From NCBI GenBank assembly GCA_932521035.1, contig OW051497.1, positions 4,278,001 to 4,342,000 of the forward strand: a stretch of 64,000 bases of DNA. Direction: 5' to 3'. Source of the DNA: Oscheius dolichura. Its lineage: Eukaryota; Nematoda; Chromadorea; Rhabditida; Rhabditidae. The position numbers and the translations under genes are program-made. The notes under the pieces are model-generated. The model did not search any database, was not told the origin of the DNA, and worked only from the letters and a program-made list of their open reading frames with translations. Below are positions 36,614-51,000 of the stretch, in pieces (the first letter of the stretch is position 1; each line of letters opens with the position of its first letter).

Positions 36614-38580
36614 ATGGACTTTCTGTCAGTTCGAATGCATTTCTCGGCAGTTGCCAGTATTCTACTTTGGGGTGCAACAGTAGGTACTTTTCTGAACTGT
36701 AAATAATCTATTCAGCCGGGTATATGTAATCCAAGTAATGATAGTCAGTCGTCATCCCCAGATCTTCGAGAACTCGGCCCGAATCTTCAACAACTTGGGG
36801 ATATCCAAAAACAGATATTTGATGTGAAAAGCCAAACGAAAGAAGACAGAGAAATAGAAAACGTAGGTCTATTTTATTTCTGTTCTAGTTTGTAGAAATA
36901 ATAGGAAGCCCTCTTGGAAATATTCCCTTTGATGGCCGCGGACGTGTCGTCTCCTGCGCCTGACCAGCTGCCGTATCTTTTCGAGGGAGATATCATTCTG
37001 ACGGACGAACAACTTGAAGAGATTATAAAGTAACTGACGCGTAGTTCTTCTGATATCTTTAGTAATGCTTACGCTACACTTGCCTCCCAATTAAATAGGA
37101 CGAGTTTCAAAAGAAAGAAGAGGTCGGTTACAAGAAACTTAAATTTGAGATGGGCAACCTTTCCCATTCCTTTTTACATCAATACAGACACAGGAGGTGA
37201 TCGATTCTTATACAACACATATTCGCTGTTTAGTGGACGAACAGGCAGTTTTAAAGGGTATCGATAGGTGGGAAGCAGATACCTGTCTGACATTTACAAG
37301 GGAATTAACCTACCCTACCCAGAAAAATGCCTTAGAATTTATTCGCGGTGCTGGGTATGTTTTACAGGAGAGATAACTATGATTCAGGTGTTATTCATTC
37401 ATTGGAAGAAACGGAAATCGTCCTCAACAAGTTTCTATCGGAACAGGTTGTACCAGCCTGGGAACGGTGACTCATGAAATTGGTACTTTGGTATTGAATC
37501 CCTCTGAAAAGATATAGGTCATGCTCTGGGACTTTACCATGAACAGTCTCGCTATGACCGGGATAACTACATCGATATTTTGGTTGACAACATCCAGTCG
37601 TCGTATTTGGGGCAATTCTCAAGACAAAGAATAAAAATGATGGTGGATTTCGGCGTAGGATACGACTACGGATCGGTGATGCACTACGACCAATCGGTTT
37701 GGCGATGCTATTATTTTTATATGGTGAATCTTTAGAGCTTCAATAAGAGAGGCAAAAGGACCATAGAAACTACGGATGACAACTACCAGGTATATCTATC
37801 CTATTTTAGGCCATATGATCATTTTTAGCAAACTATTGGCCAGCGGGGAAGACCTTCTTTTGCCGATGTGAAACGTATCAATTTTGCATATTGTAATGGT
37901 AAGCTGTTGACCTTTCAAAGTTCGAAGAATTTTTAGCTAGCTGTCCACGTCAGATGAACTGTTTGAATGGGGGATACACCGATCCGAAAGTACGAAGCCG
38001 ACTGCTCTAAATATTTTACAGAAATGCGAACAGTGTCGATGCCCTGATGGTTTAGGAGGTCTCTTCTGTAATGGAGTTGCGACATCAACAGATGACTGCG
38101 GGCAGCACTCATTTTCTTCTACTGAAGACTTTCAAACAGTAACGATGACTGGAAAGAAGACTTGTTACTACCTTGTCAAGGTTTCATTGCTACATCGCCG
38201 TAATAACTGAATACTCCAGGCACCTGCTGGTCAAACCGTGTTCTTCCAATTAGGAAATATGACTTTTAAAAACCACAATCCATGCTCGTCTGAGTACTTA
38301 GAAGTTAAATACAGAGAGAACCTTGTCCAGTCCGGTGCCAGGTGCACTTATAAACACTGCCTTATACGAACCCATTTCAGGTATTGCAAAAACTACCCGA
38401 CGAATTCGTTAAGCGAGTCAAACACATTAATTTTCATATACAAAGGATCAAACACAAGTGCTATTAATCTACAATTTAAAACGGGTAATCACAGCTATAA
38501 GTTCTAAAACATTGTTTATTCTAGGGCCCTCTCTTTCAGCAAGAAGCGAGCTTGCGAACGGCACAAACTATGACTATTAA
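36614..38580 (+). CDS. Astacin metalloprotease with propeptide, EGF-like and CUB domains (NAS family)
   Basis: Secreted zinc endopeptidase. The ATG at 36614 begins a signal region (a downstream in-frame ATG gives [14 protein letters not shown]). The propeptide contains [13 protein letters not shown] and ends at a furin-like KRKKRS. The catalytic domain starts [11 protein letters not shown] and has [10 protein letters not shown], the zinc site [19 protein letters not shown] (complete HExxHxxGxxHE), and the Met-turn SVMHYD. An EGF-like segment follows ([24 protein letters not shown]), then a CUB domain ([34 protein letters not shown]). The end is at TAA 38578-38580. About thirteen exons. The layout matches the EGF-CUB subgroup of C. 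elegans NAS proteins; roles there include cuticle processing and hatching or moulting. All catalytic residues are present. Confidence 0.92.
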
Positions 38581-38872
38581 TAATATGAAGGTGAAAACTA
38601 TTATAGAAAATTCAATAAAGCCTGAAAGCCCTGACTGTTCCTTTAAGAGACAATTGTTCAGATCTCCCCGGCTGCAGCTTTAAAAATTGGCAACCCCAAA
38701 GGCCAGCGTTTTCGTTCAGAATTATTTTACTGTTTTATTTATACTGTTATATTATTGTTATCTATTTTTGCAATTCGTCTGAGACGAGTTCCGGGCGGCA
38801 TTTGCACGAAGGTCTCTCCGGTTTCTAAAAGATAAGAGAGGTTGCTGATAATTAGATAATCACAAAGCAGAC

Positions 38873-40008
38873 ATGTCCCGTCTCGCCGTATTTTGCATCC
38901 TCTCTTTAGCGGGTTTAGTCTCTGCTAGCTGTCCTCAGTACTACACAGCTGGATCAAATGGATACTGTTATCGGGTGAGAAAGCGACCATGTCTTACTCC
39001 ATGGCTTTCAGTACTACCGCGGTACGCAGACTTTCAAACACGCTGCTCAGAAGTGTGCTGGTGAAGGAGGCCATATTGCTAGTGCACAAAACGCCTTCGT
39101 ATGGCCATGTATTGCTGCGTTAAGTTTTTTAGGCAAATAACATAGTCCATGGGATTACTTCCGACGCTCCAGCTTGGATCGGTCTTGTATGCCCTTCCAG
39201 CAGTTCTTCAAATTGCGCTTGGGATAATGGCAGCCCGTACACCGGTTCTAGCTACAGTAATTTTGCTGGTTAGTCCTTACAGATTAAAATAGTGTTAAGT
39301 ATCAGCCAACTCCGGATCACCCGATGCCTCGTGTGTTTACATGCTGGCCAATGGACAGTGGAACTTTGACAAATGTGACACCACCAAGCCATTTGTCTGC
39401 GAGATTCCAGACAGCGGAAGTGGGCGAAAGCTTTTTTGAAAAGTTTGTTGCATTCTAGCAGCTGATTGCTACGGGTACACCAAAGGGTCAACATACTGTT
39501 ATAATGCTGTTTATGGCTTGAAGACGTTCGATGAAGGGCATGTTGAATGCACTAAAGAGTGCGGAGAACTGGCTTATATTCCAACTAAGGAGGTCTGATC
39601 CTTTATTTCTAATTAGGAGCAAAGAATTACAGGAGAACGACAGAATGGTTGCTGGTTTGTGCTGGGAGTGCGACAATCAGAACCCACTAGCCAAAATCGG
39701 CCTGACTCTAGCCAACGATGTCTACACATGGACAAATGGAAAGGCGTTCAATCCAAACACTGATTTTTCCAATTTCGGTAAAGGATTTCAATTATAGCCC
39801 AAGCTTTTCTAGCATTTGTGAGACCCTCCCTGGGTAATTGCGTTGCCGTCGCTGTAGCGGATACCACCGTGGCCGGTAAAACGGTCAAACGGGGACAGTG
39901 GGTTAATACCAGCTGCACCCAGTTCGGGCCTTATGTTTGTAACAGAGGTAGTTTTTCTTATTCACCAAATAAACAACTTTAGCTCCTGGCCAATGTACAA
40001 CAAACTAG
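38873..40008 (+). CDS. Secreted protein with two C-type lectin domains
   Basis: The ATG at 38873 starts a signal peptide (MSRLAVFCILSLAGLVSA). The first CTLD begins CPQYYTAGSNGYCYRYY and continues with FKHAAQKCAGEGGHIASAQ, AWIGLVCPSSSSNCAWDNG and YMLANGQWNFDKCD, closing FVCEIP. A second CTLD starts GYTKGSTYCYNAVYG, followed by FDEGHVECTKECGELAYIP, LAKIGLTLANDVYTWTNG and NCVAVAVAD, closing FGPYVCNR, with a short tail ending in TAG 40006-40008. The canonical calcium-binding EPN/QPD and WND motifs are not clearly kept, so sugar binding is uncertain. Eight or so exons with short introns. Nematode clec proteins of this type act in the gut lumen or cuticle and in pathogen response. Confidence 0.85.
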
Positions 40009-40138
40009 AAGTGGACCAACAAACAGAAAAATTAATAAACATTGTCATAAAAGAGTGGATATGTATGTTTAGTGGTAAGAAGGGGAATGATATAATTACA
40101 TGTAAAAACAATAAAGTGAATTGAATGTAAGGGGCTGC

Positions 40139-41303
40139 TCATTCCTTCTGACGATGTACGATGATAGTCAAAATAACCAAAAGGACGGCAACGCCGGCGA
40201 CCACAAAATAAGTAAGCACGTCATAACCTGATAAATGTATTATTTGGGAAAGATGACGGTTACCTCCAAAATTATTTCCATCTCGAGATATTAAAGTAGT
40301 AAATTCTAGATCTTCTGTTGTCGTCCAGTCTGAAACTTCATAGGCTTCCCAAACTCATTTCTTGTACCGTTTGTGGAGCTGTCATAGCCATTGGAATCAG
40401 GTATATTCGTATATTTTGGTTGTAAAGTATTTCTTCGAGAATATTCTAAATAATTTGTGAAAGTGGATACAGCGGACACCTTACCCTTTTGCTCGTTGAT
40501 CCAAGCATTGAGTGAGTGATCAAAAATCTCATAGTATTCTTTAGCCCCGCGAAAGACACCTTCTTCAACAGTTGCTAAAAGAGAAGTGGGTCAGATAAAG
40601 CGGTAACATACATTTGACCAGCCAGTATAATGGATTGTTGGCAACAATTTGACCACGGACGTTAGCTTCAACTCCATCTTCAAAGGTCTTCGCACAGAGA
40701 AGAAACTAAACCGAAATAGACTGAAACCTGAGAGGGGTCTTACTTCGACTCGAAAAGAATCGGCAAGTGGGAATCCACTGTTGGTCAAGGTACGCAACAA
40801 CACTAACGACGAGCCATCTTTAGTCAGTACAACCTAAAGAAAATAAACCATATACCGGCATTAGATATACCTGAGTTTCTATAACGTGACTTGTTTCTAT
40901 AAATGCCGACTTTGGATCAATGTCGTATTCAAGTGTTCGTTGAACTTTTCCACTTTTAGGGTCAGGCGTCCATTCGGTCTCATTCCAATTTGTTGCAACC
41001 AGAATGGGGAAGGTGAAATCTAAAGAGAGATACTGTTTCTTGTCTAGTCATACTCGCAGCCAAGATGTGTTTACGAAATGTGTTGAACCAGTGAGAAGTG
41101 CCAGTCCAGAAGTTGGAGAAGCTGGCAATATCAATCTCATATGTCGAATTTAGCCACTCCTGTCCGACAAATGAGTCACAGGTTATATTCTGAAGAAGGA
41201 CAGATATAAGGGAAGGCCCGCCTACCTCATAGCTATGACTAATTGCATCTACAGCTTGAGAACTGGGAATAAGGAGGGCGAAAACCACTAATACAAAACC
41301 CAT
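40139..41303 (-). CDS. Membrane-anchored ASTER (VASt) domain protein with N-terminal signal peptide and no GRAM domain
   Basis: The ATG at 41301-41303 starts a strong signal peptide (MGFVLVVFALLIPSSQA). Next comes a domain matching the ASTER/VASt lipid-binding fold: EIDIASFSNFWTG, then SHWFNTFRKHI, NWNETEW and RTLEYDIDPKSAFIETSHV, ETQVVLTKDG, LTNSGFPLADSFRVE, ANVRGQIVANNPLYWLVK, and EEGVFRGAKEYYEIFDH. This order mirrors GRAMD1/Aster proteins, which transfer sterols. A linker and one TM helix (VLTYFVVAGVAVLLVILTII) follow, with a short basic end at 40139. In known Asters an N-terminal GRAM domain precedes a cytosolic ASTER domain. Here a signal peptide takes its place, predicting a luminal or extracellular ASTER domain. 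Exons are in phase; introns 36-130 nt. Confidence 0.68.
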
Positions 41304-43456
41304 GCTGGTGAATGTCTCTTATACCATGGATCAAAAGAATAGAGCTAAAATGTTGCATTTGGATTAACAGTTGTTGATAGGCGGAACAAAAAGCCGGGAC
41401 ATGGGGTGAGCATCCGACTGAGGAAAGGACCAGCTGTTCGGCGAGGGAGTTGGTGACGCCAAGCCTATCTTTTGGTCACTGGATAAGGAGCATCTGCTTG
41501 TTTTAGAAACACGATAGTTGGAAAGAACAACACGTGAAAGCAGGCATTTCAAAATTTTTTGAAGAACAAAAGGTTTAGCAGAACTTGGTATTTATGAGCT
41601 ACGGAGGGCATATGTTTTAGGACGGGGACCATCTGGTGAAGCCGAGTGGCTGCCCAACTCTCATGGAACATCACATGTGGTAGCCGGAATAGATGATTTT
41701 ACGGAGAATCAAAACATCTTTCCAGAAGGAAATAAACTTTCGGGGATGCTGTGTCAATACGCCACGTTTGGGTTAAAAAGTTCGAAATAGGAAAGGAGAT
41801 GAGCAACATTTTGTTCAAATATCCACATTGCAGACATACTTCTGTCTTGATTTCATTTGCGCCCAGAAATTCCACAATTGTGCTCCACTTCATATGCAGT
41901 AGTAAAGTAATATAAGTAGTTCTTAGGAACTCTTCCACCCCAATCTCAGCCGATCTCATTAGAACAAAGATAATCTCGCGGAACCTATTTTGCTCGTTCC
42001 CGGTCTTTTCATTATTTACTCAGCAAGAGTAGAGGCATCAGTACACAATCCGAATCTTATCACTACCCTTCCGTTTACAAAAAACGCATACGTTTACCTA
42101 TGGCACCTAGCCTTGGTCCATCTGGAGTAATGTCTCACACCTTCGCTGGCAGGTGCTGGTTTCACTTTCATGTCTGATTGCTTTCCGGTTACTTTTTCTG
42201 CGCAGGCTTGTTTTATGAAAAAGTGCCGCTTCTCAGTCCGCATCCACGTTGCCACTGCTGGGTATCTGTTCCCTCCACTACGCTCTTTTTGTTCCATTCC
42301 AGCCGTGGTGCTAATCCGTGTTACTATTATCACGGTTTATTGTTTCTGATTCCCCCCAGAGTAAGCCAATAATCTGCATGTCTCCTGACGCTTCTCTGGC
42401 ACAGAAGTCTTTGTGCTTTCTTCGCTTCTCAAATACTTTCCCTGCCGACCTTTCTTATTTTTCTCTAAGGTGACCACAGTAAGTAAAAGAGTATATTTAA
42501 ATAACCAACGGTAGTTTCTACGCAGGAAGCTAAGACTAGAGGCAAATAGCTTTTCTTTCCTCACCGTTCGCATTCATTCGCTGTTTGATTACTAGCCTCC
42601 GTGGGTGCGTCCCTCCATTCAATGAACCAGTTCTACACAACCTCTCCCGTCCTCTGCTTCCACTCATCTCATGCGTACCGTCGGAAAAACCGTACCCCAC
42701 TAAGCGGATGTGCCACGACTCAATTAATTTTAATCAATTTGACCAGGAATTTTTTTACACGCTAAATAAGCTATTTGCTCATCGTCTCTAATGGCGTCTG
42801 AATCCTCGTTTGCTCGATGTGCTGGCCAGACTCGCGCACATGCTAATCCACTTTCCGCACACGAAATGTCCTGTTGTCTGTCCAAAGCTTTGCACCTCAC
42901 TCTTTCACGTAAAAATGTGAGTCTTAAGAAAAAAAGGCCCGACCAAACTGTATGACACTCGCTTTCGTCTGTAGTCTTGGTCTTCCAATAGTTGCAAATT
43001 CAACGACCTAATTCCCTCCCCCCTCACTTCCTCGTGCATTTTACTTTCTTTCGTCCGGCCTATTCGACCTTCATGCCTTCTGTCTCCATTGCTATGCAAT
43101 TATATACCACTTTCACGTTTTCGCGTACAGTTTCCCGTAACCATGTAGTCTTTTTTAAACAAAACTTACCCAGTGCATCTATTCAGTGCAGACTGCATTA
43201 TTCAACCCCGAAGAGACTATCCACCATGCAGATTCCCATCTGGGCTGGTCACCGTGTTTTTGTTAGTAAGCATTATTCTTTTCTATTGACTTTTTGCCTA
43301 ATCCAACTTGTTCCCGCGGGTGTTTTTCCATATTGACAGTTATGCTCCCCCAAGGAATAACAATAGCACCGGAAATTACGGTAATGCGCGTACCGGCTTG
43401 AGCAGCACGTTGTTTGGCGTAGTTCCATAATGGTAGTGCACCGTGGGCTCAATGGA
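41304..43456. other. Intergenic, no gene recognised
   Basis: Open frames at 41364-41552, 41699-41959, 42094-42372, 42337-42573 and 42992-43336 show no motif or splice structure. The plus strand is C/T-rich from about 42360 to 43140. Confidence 0.4.
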
Positions 43457-44037
43457 CTACTTTTTATACATGTCAACTAAGCAAATAATGACCTCGGCCT
43501 CGAGAGGGGTGTCCGCAACCGATTCCTCGCAGCCCGATCCCACCAGAATATCCAGTTGCTGCGGTTTCTCTTTGCTTTTGCTTATGACGGTCACACGTAG
43601 GGAATCGTTTTTAGTCGCAAACGGTTTCTCTAGCCAGCTATAATTTGTTATTTTATTGGAATTCCTTCAGTTGCGTGGGATTGCGTAGATCTCATTTGGT
43701 AAGGACGAGAGACGGACTCGTCCTTGAGCGTGGGGGGCCATGCCCCCCAAGGTCAGACACACACAAGCTGAATTACAACAGCTCATCGCTTCCCGGGGGG
43801 AGGGGCAGATACATCGTTATATTTTGATAACCTTGAAGTGAAACCGGTCGCTGTGGTCAGTCCGGTATACTTTTAACCGACACCCGGCTGGTCAGAACCT
43901 GTAGTATTATCACGACTTAGAGCATGAGCATATAAAAAATCAAACGTTCCCGACCACACGTGCACTCCAAGTGCGACAAGTGGTAGGACCGGATACTCTT
44001 GTTGCGTCTGAACCAGCAGCTGATCCAATTTGCTCAT
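43457..44037 (-). CDS. Hypothetical small cytosolic protein (weak model)
   Basis: Not recognised. Three exons can be joined in phase. Exon 1 starts at ATG 44035-44037 (MSKLDQLLVQTQQEYPVLP, then LVALGVHVWSGTFDFLY). A middle exon reads YQNITMYLPLPPGSDELF. The last exon reads WLEKPFATKNDSLRVTVISK, then QLDILVGSGCEESVADTPLE and EVIICLVDMYKK, ending at TAG. The sequence is protein-like in composition and unlike the surrounding low-complexity frames. The second intron is longer (about 150 nt) than usual here. There is no signal peptide or TM segment. It could be a real small gene or a chance assembly. Confidence 0.35.
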
Positions 44038-46162
44038 CTTTTCCTATGTTACAACCAACAAATAATGGGTAGTAAATAGCATTACAGGTTCAGGCAAACA
44101 TCAAGCCTCTTCTCTGCTTTCGCGTGAATTGCCCGACACCCGGGGAAACAAGACTTTTATTTCGCTTTCGCTGCTAGCCCCGCGGAAATACAAGAGGGGC
44201 AATAATCTCCTTGATATAAACCGCCAACAGCATTTTATCAGAAAAGAATACGCTTTGTGCTCTGTTCCCTCTTGTATTCTGGTCAGGGGAAGGCAGACCT
44301 CTTCCGCGACGGTTTCTCCCCCATTTCTGGCTTGCTGAGCGACCTCAATCCACGGTTAAAAGCAATGATTGATTTTCTCTGTGTATGTGCATGTCGAAAT
44401 ACGTCATTTTCCATAGCACATAGAAAAAATGCCGTCTCCGCTGTTCTCTGTAGTCAGTATTGGAATAAATCAGACCATTCAATCAGTTTCTAACGCAACG
44501 CGGCCCTCTATTCCGTCCTATTTGAGTTTAGAAACAAAAACTCGTTATTGTCATTTGACACCCCGGCTAGACCTCCTTTTCTTCCAGTTTTTCTGCCATC
44601 CCCAATTGCAGCGAAAAAAGTACATGTGATCTGGGGTCCGTCTCTACCCCTTTGTTGGTCTCTTGAACCCATAAATCTCCAATTAGCACCTCGCCTTTGT
44701 TGATCTTCTAAGACTGCGAAAAAAGTCCAAACTGTAACCTTCTATGAGCACCCCTTGTGTCACAGTCAGCCGTAGTAGTCTCGTTGCCATTTCTCTATTT
44801 GTTCGGCTGACGTGCCCGTGGATCTTCCCCTGAATCATATAGTATTTCCAAGCAACCTGGAACTATGTTTTCAGTCTATTTTTCCTGGTCGATTGTTTCC
44901 TCCTGGACGTGAATGATGATTCAAACCACTGTCACCGATAGCAATTCAATCAAATATATAACATCAAGAACACATGATATTTCCTGGGAGGACTGGGAAA
45001 GAAATCAAAGCTTCCTCTTATTCACGTTTGTCTTTGTCTTCCTGGGCGTAGGTTTCTTTCCTTGATAAAAGGAATTCTACCAGACTTTACGGTTTATTTA
45101 ACGGTGCCAGCCCTTATCTTCCAACTCCGATACCTCTAAGTCGCCATTCGTTCTTTCATATCCCCTTTTTTTTGGCTCCCTGGTAAGTCAGACTGCTGCG
45201 GGTCGTTTCTCAAGAGGCGCAGCAGCAAGGATCCGAATAGTCTTAATGTTTGTGTGACCTCGAGGTCCACACCCACATGATTCATTTCCTCTTGATAGCC
45301 CGAGCGAGTTTGGCTTCTCTAATGGTCTAAATTATGGCAGTTCTGTGTTCGGGTAGAAGGTCTACCTGCGTCTTTACTTTTTATCTCTTTTTCGTCGGTT
45401 CACTTGCTCTGGCCGGCATTTACAGCTACTTCCTATCGTGCTATCGTGCATGTTTCCCCCTATCGTGCATGCTCCCTCTCTAGTCTTTTACAATAAAGGG
45501 AACACCCTGTCAATTTGGCAACTTGTGAAAATACTCGATAACCTTTGAGTTTTTCTGCAGCTCCATATCGTTACTGTTCCCGTTTTATATGGGACCCCCT
45601 GACAAAGGAGGATTCTTTGATCATGGCAGTCGTAAATTTTCACTTTACGAGGGAATAATGCCATATCAGCCGTCTCTTGTACCACCACTTGAGGCGATTA
45701 ATCTGATTGAAACCCAATTTCGGTTATTTTCAAAGGGCAACCCGTCCCTGCGTGGGAGGAAGTAACAAATAGGCGAGGAGTCAGCTCTTTTCACTAATAA
45801 GATAGCGCTCGTCAGTTTTTCCTTGTTCCTTATCGCCTTTATATGTAAGCTGGCCCACCTCTCTCAATTGATTGTCCATCTCTCCAGTCGAAATTGACCC
45901 GAAACGGTGTCTATTTGCCTCTAGTCCTATAAGCTACAGCGCGTTTCTGTCTCATGGAAGTATGACCGGTCGCCGCTGTGGTATAATCCACTTAGCTAGT
46001 AGCGTCCGTGATTTATGCCGTTCACAAGCCATCACTATTGTTTCCTCCCCCCCCCCCCCCCCCCGACGATTTGTATATGTCATTTGGAAAGTTCGCGTAC
46101 TATTCTCTCTTTTCTCTTATTCTCGTATTCCCGACCGTCATCGTAGTATTTCCAGAACCCAG
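44038..46162. other. Intergenic, no gene recognised
   Basis: Several short frames (44129-44338, 44257-44493, 44429-44629, 45488-45688) lack motifs. The plus strand is pyrimidine-rich. The promoter of the kinase gene is expected near its right end. Confidence 0.4.
46047..46064 (+). repeat. Homopolymer C(18) tract
   Basis: An uninterrupted run of 18 C residues about 100 bp upstream of the MAP kinase start codon, preceded by a short TTTCCT. It could be a mononucleotide microsatellite in the promoter or 5' UTR. Run length may also be affected by sequencing error. Confidence 0.9.
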
Positions 46163-47852
<1,690 letters not shown>

Positions 47853-48064
47853 TTAGTCCTCCCCCGCTATTTATAGTCTCCACTTCTTTCTATCCCTTTG
47901 CTCAAAAACAATGACCAATAACCTGTTGTTAGTCATAGCTATGTACGTGTCATCCTCGTCCACTTATAGCTGACTGTTGTACAATTGTCGGCATAATCCG
48001 GGGACTTCCTGTCCTCTTGAACAAGATCACCTCTTTGACAGAATATGATTAATAAATGAGATCT

Positions 48065-51000
48065 TTATAGCTGTGACTGTTTGTATTCCCTCCTGAGTTT
48101 CTCTATCCGGAGGTCGTTTATGAGTTGAGGTGGCACATCTTCCACTCCGTAGATATACTTATTCCTCAGCATATCTCCTACAGCCGACTGGTCGTCTCCC
48201 GTCTCGTATTCCATGCCAAGAATGCCCTAAAGTAGAGGTCTCCTGTCGAAAGGAAATGGTTCTCGCCTCGAAATGCCGTGGTCTTTGAGAGGTATCATGT
48301 ATTCCGGTCCATTCACTGTAATCCCCATCGTCTATTCTGAAACGTGGCAGTTAATGGGTAACGGAAATCGTAACGAAAGAAAATCATCACATGCGCTCTA
48401 ATGCTAACAAAGCGGTGTAAACTGAGGGCTAGTCAAACCAACCGCTCACTGATATCAGAATCGGAGTCCATTAAGTGGGCAGCGCTGTTAGTTTCTATGT
48501 TAATATCTGCAACTTTGAGAGAACTTACAAGTTTAATGATGGTTCGTAGAATGTTTCCGTCTGGGGCTGGGAAGTCGACTGAGCTGCTGAAATGGTTTCT
48601 GTCTCATACTTTTAGAATTGGCTACTTTTTACAGTATATTTCTCTGGGCTTGACTTCCTCCGCTTCCTTTTCGTTTTATTTGACCGCCATCTCCAACACA
48701 ACCCGACAATCAGCAAAAACACAAACATAAAAGCTCCGCCCAGAATTGCGGCGGTAACTGGTAGCTCGCTCTCTGAACCGGGTATATTCCGCTTCATTGA
48801 CTGCAATTAGCTCACCCATCGGGCCTACACGGATACTGGTACTCGGTGGACTGGGATCGTAGGGATGTCTCAAACTCCGAACTCGCAACTCTAGGGACTT
48901 CTGTACTTCGTCGTTGAAACGATACTGCGGATTCAGTACTTCTCCCTGGGATGGAAAACATAACAATAGAAGGAGACAGTTACCAGTTCTTTGAAAGCGT
49001 TCCTTCCCGATGCCCTCATCTCGACCTTGTATGACTGGGCATGTTCCACTGGGCTCCATTCCACAGCGTTCCCATTGAAGTGAACGTCAGTAGGCGCTTG
49101 AAGTGTTGAGCAAACTAAATTTCATGAAAAAGGGAAAGAGAGCATACTTGCCTGATTTAGTCACCGTGTCGGTCAATGAGCTTCCTTTCATGTTCCTGCT
49201 CTCGACAAAAATGTCATAGGTGGCAAAAGGTGAAAGGTCCGAAAGTACAACTGACTCCTTAGAAGTGGCTAGGGTCTTGATGCCTGACTGAGCGTCGCTT
49301 TTATAATGTACAATGAAAGTCTGCGAGTGGGAGCCGTCGAAGCCTAGCGGATAAAATCAGAGGTAAGAAACAAGTTAAACAGTACCTGGTGTCCATTTCA
49401 CTTCCAAACTTGTTGGTCCAATGCAGGATATACCAGTAATATTAGCAGGCTGTGGTCTAGATCTCTGAAAGTTCTTATTCCAGAAAGCAGTAGAAGCCCC
49501 CACTTCAACTATCAAATTTACAGAGGCCGAAATGGATGATACTGAATTTGACACGACACACTCGTATAACCCGTGATCTCTATGTGACACAGCCGTAAAG
49601 GCCAATAATGACGTAGATATTCTTGTCTAAAAATCTTAATTTGATATCGACCAAAGGAATTCTACTTGATTATGCATCCAGTAGACAATAGGAACTGGAT
49701 CTCCAAAGCCTTCACAAGGAATATCCAACGTGGCTCCCTCTTTCACCCGTACTTCACCAGGAGGCTTCAAGGCAAAGGTGGGAGGATCTGTACGCGGCTT
49801 ATTTAAAATATTAGGTGCGTACTTACCAGCAACAATAACATGCGTTTCTACAGCAGCCCCTTCCCCGATTTCATTCCTCGCCTTGCACCTGTAAATGCCT
49901 CCGTCTGTTTCCTTGGCTGCTCTGATTTCATACGAGATCTAAAGGAGTGGTTTGACAACAAGGATACCAAGTACCGTCTCGTAGGTGCCGATGAAATGGC
50001 CGTTCTTTGTCCAAGTGAACGATGACGCCGGAGGATTGGCTTCAACTCCACAAAGTACACTGCCATTCGTTCTCGAACCGATGGAAACTACCGGATTGTG
50101 ATTTTTTGACTGTTCTGGGACATCTAAAAAACGTGTTTCACCCAATCCGAATCTACAACCATGTTTTTGACCTCATTCATTAGGAACTGCGAGTCGGCTG
50201 TCATCCCGACATATGACACAATTAACTCTTTTTGACCACGAACACGTGGTGAATTGTTAGAACTAACAGAAGTAATACCCACAGTGAACATCCAGGAATG
50301 CCGATGTTTCCGACAGTTCTCCTCGATTGTTCGTCGCCTGACATCGATACCAGCCTCGATCATCCTTTCTCACATCTTTCAAAGAGAGGTCGCCGTTCTC
50401 AAAACAAAAACCTTCGCAGACAAATGATGCGCAAACTTGGATTTCGGCTCGTAGCCCAATTGAAGTCGTTTTGATTGGACGATCTTGGAAAGTCCAGGAG
50501 TAGGAAATAGTGTTCGGCTGGGAGCTGGCGTGGCAGTGCCAGAAGATATTCGATCCTTCCGTCACTGTTTTGTTTCTTGGAATAAAGTCAAAGGCTATCT
50601 CTTCTAAAATGTGCAAATCTGATAAAGGAAGGTGAAAGATCGCGTACTAGAGAATTTCAACTCAATCTTTGACTGTTGGCTTCCCTCGATGTTGACCGCC
50701 AGACAGATGTATTCTCCTTGGTCCTTGAGAGTGACATTTGAAAGATGCAACACGGGCGAAGCACTGACGAGTCTTTCATTCTAAAACGGACAGTTATTTC
50801 TCACATATTATTTAAAGCAAGCGAGAGCGTTGCAAATGCCAGACATCTCGTAAATCATCTTTTATCTCTGTCGAGATCTCTTTACCATGCGTCTAGTGTC
50901 TCCCGTCACAAATTTCCGTGTTACAGACTTCTTTTCCTTTCAAGTAACCAACCTTGGTCCAACTTATTTCTGGTGGTGGAGATCCGTCCACTTTGCATTC

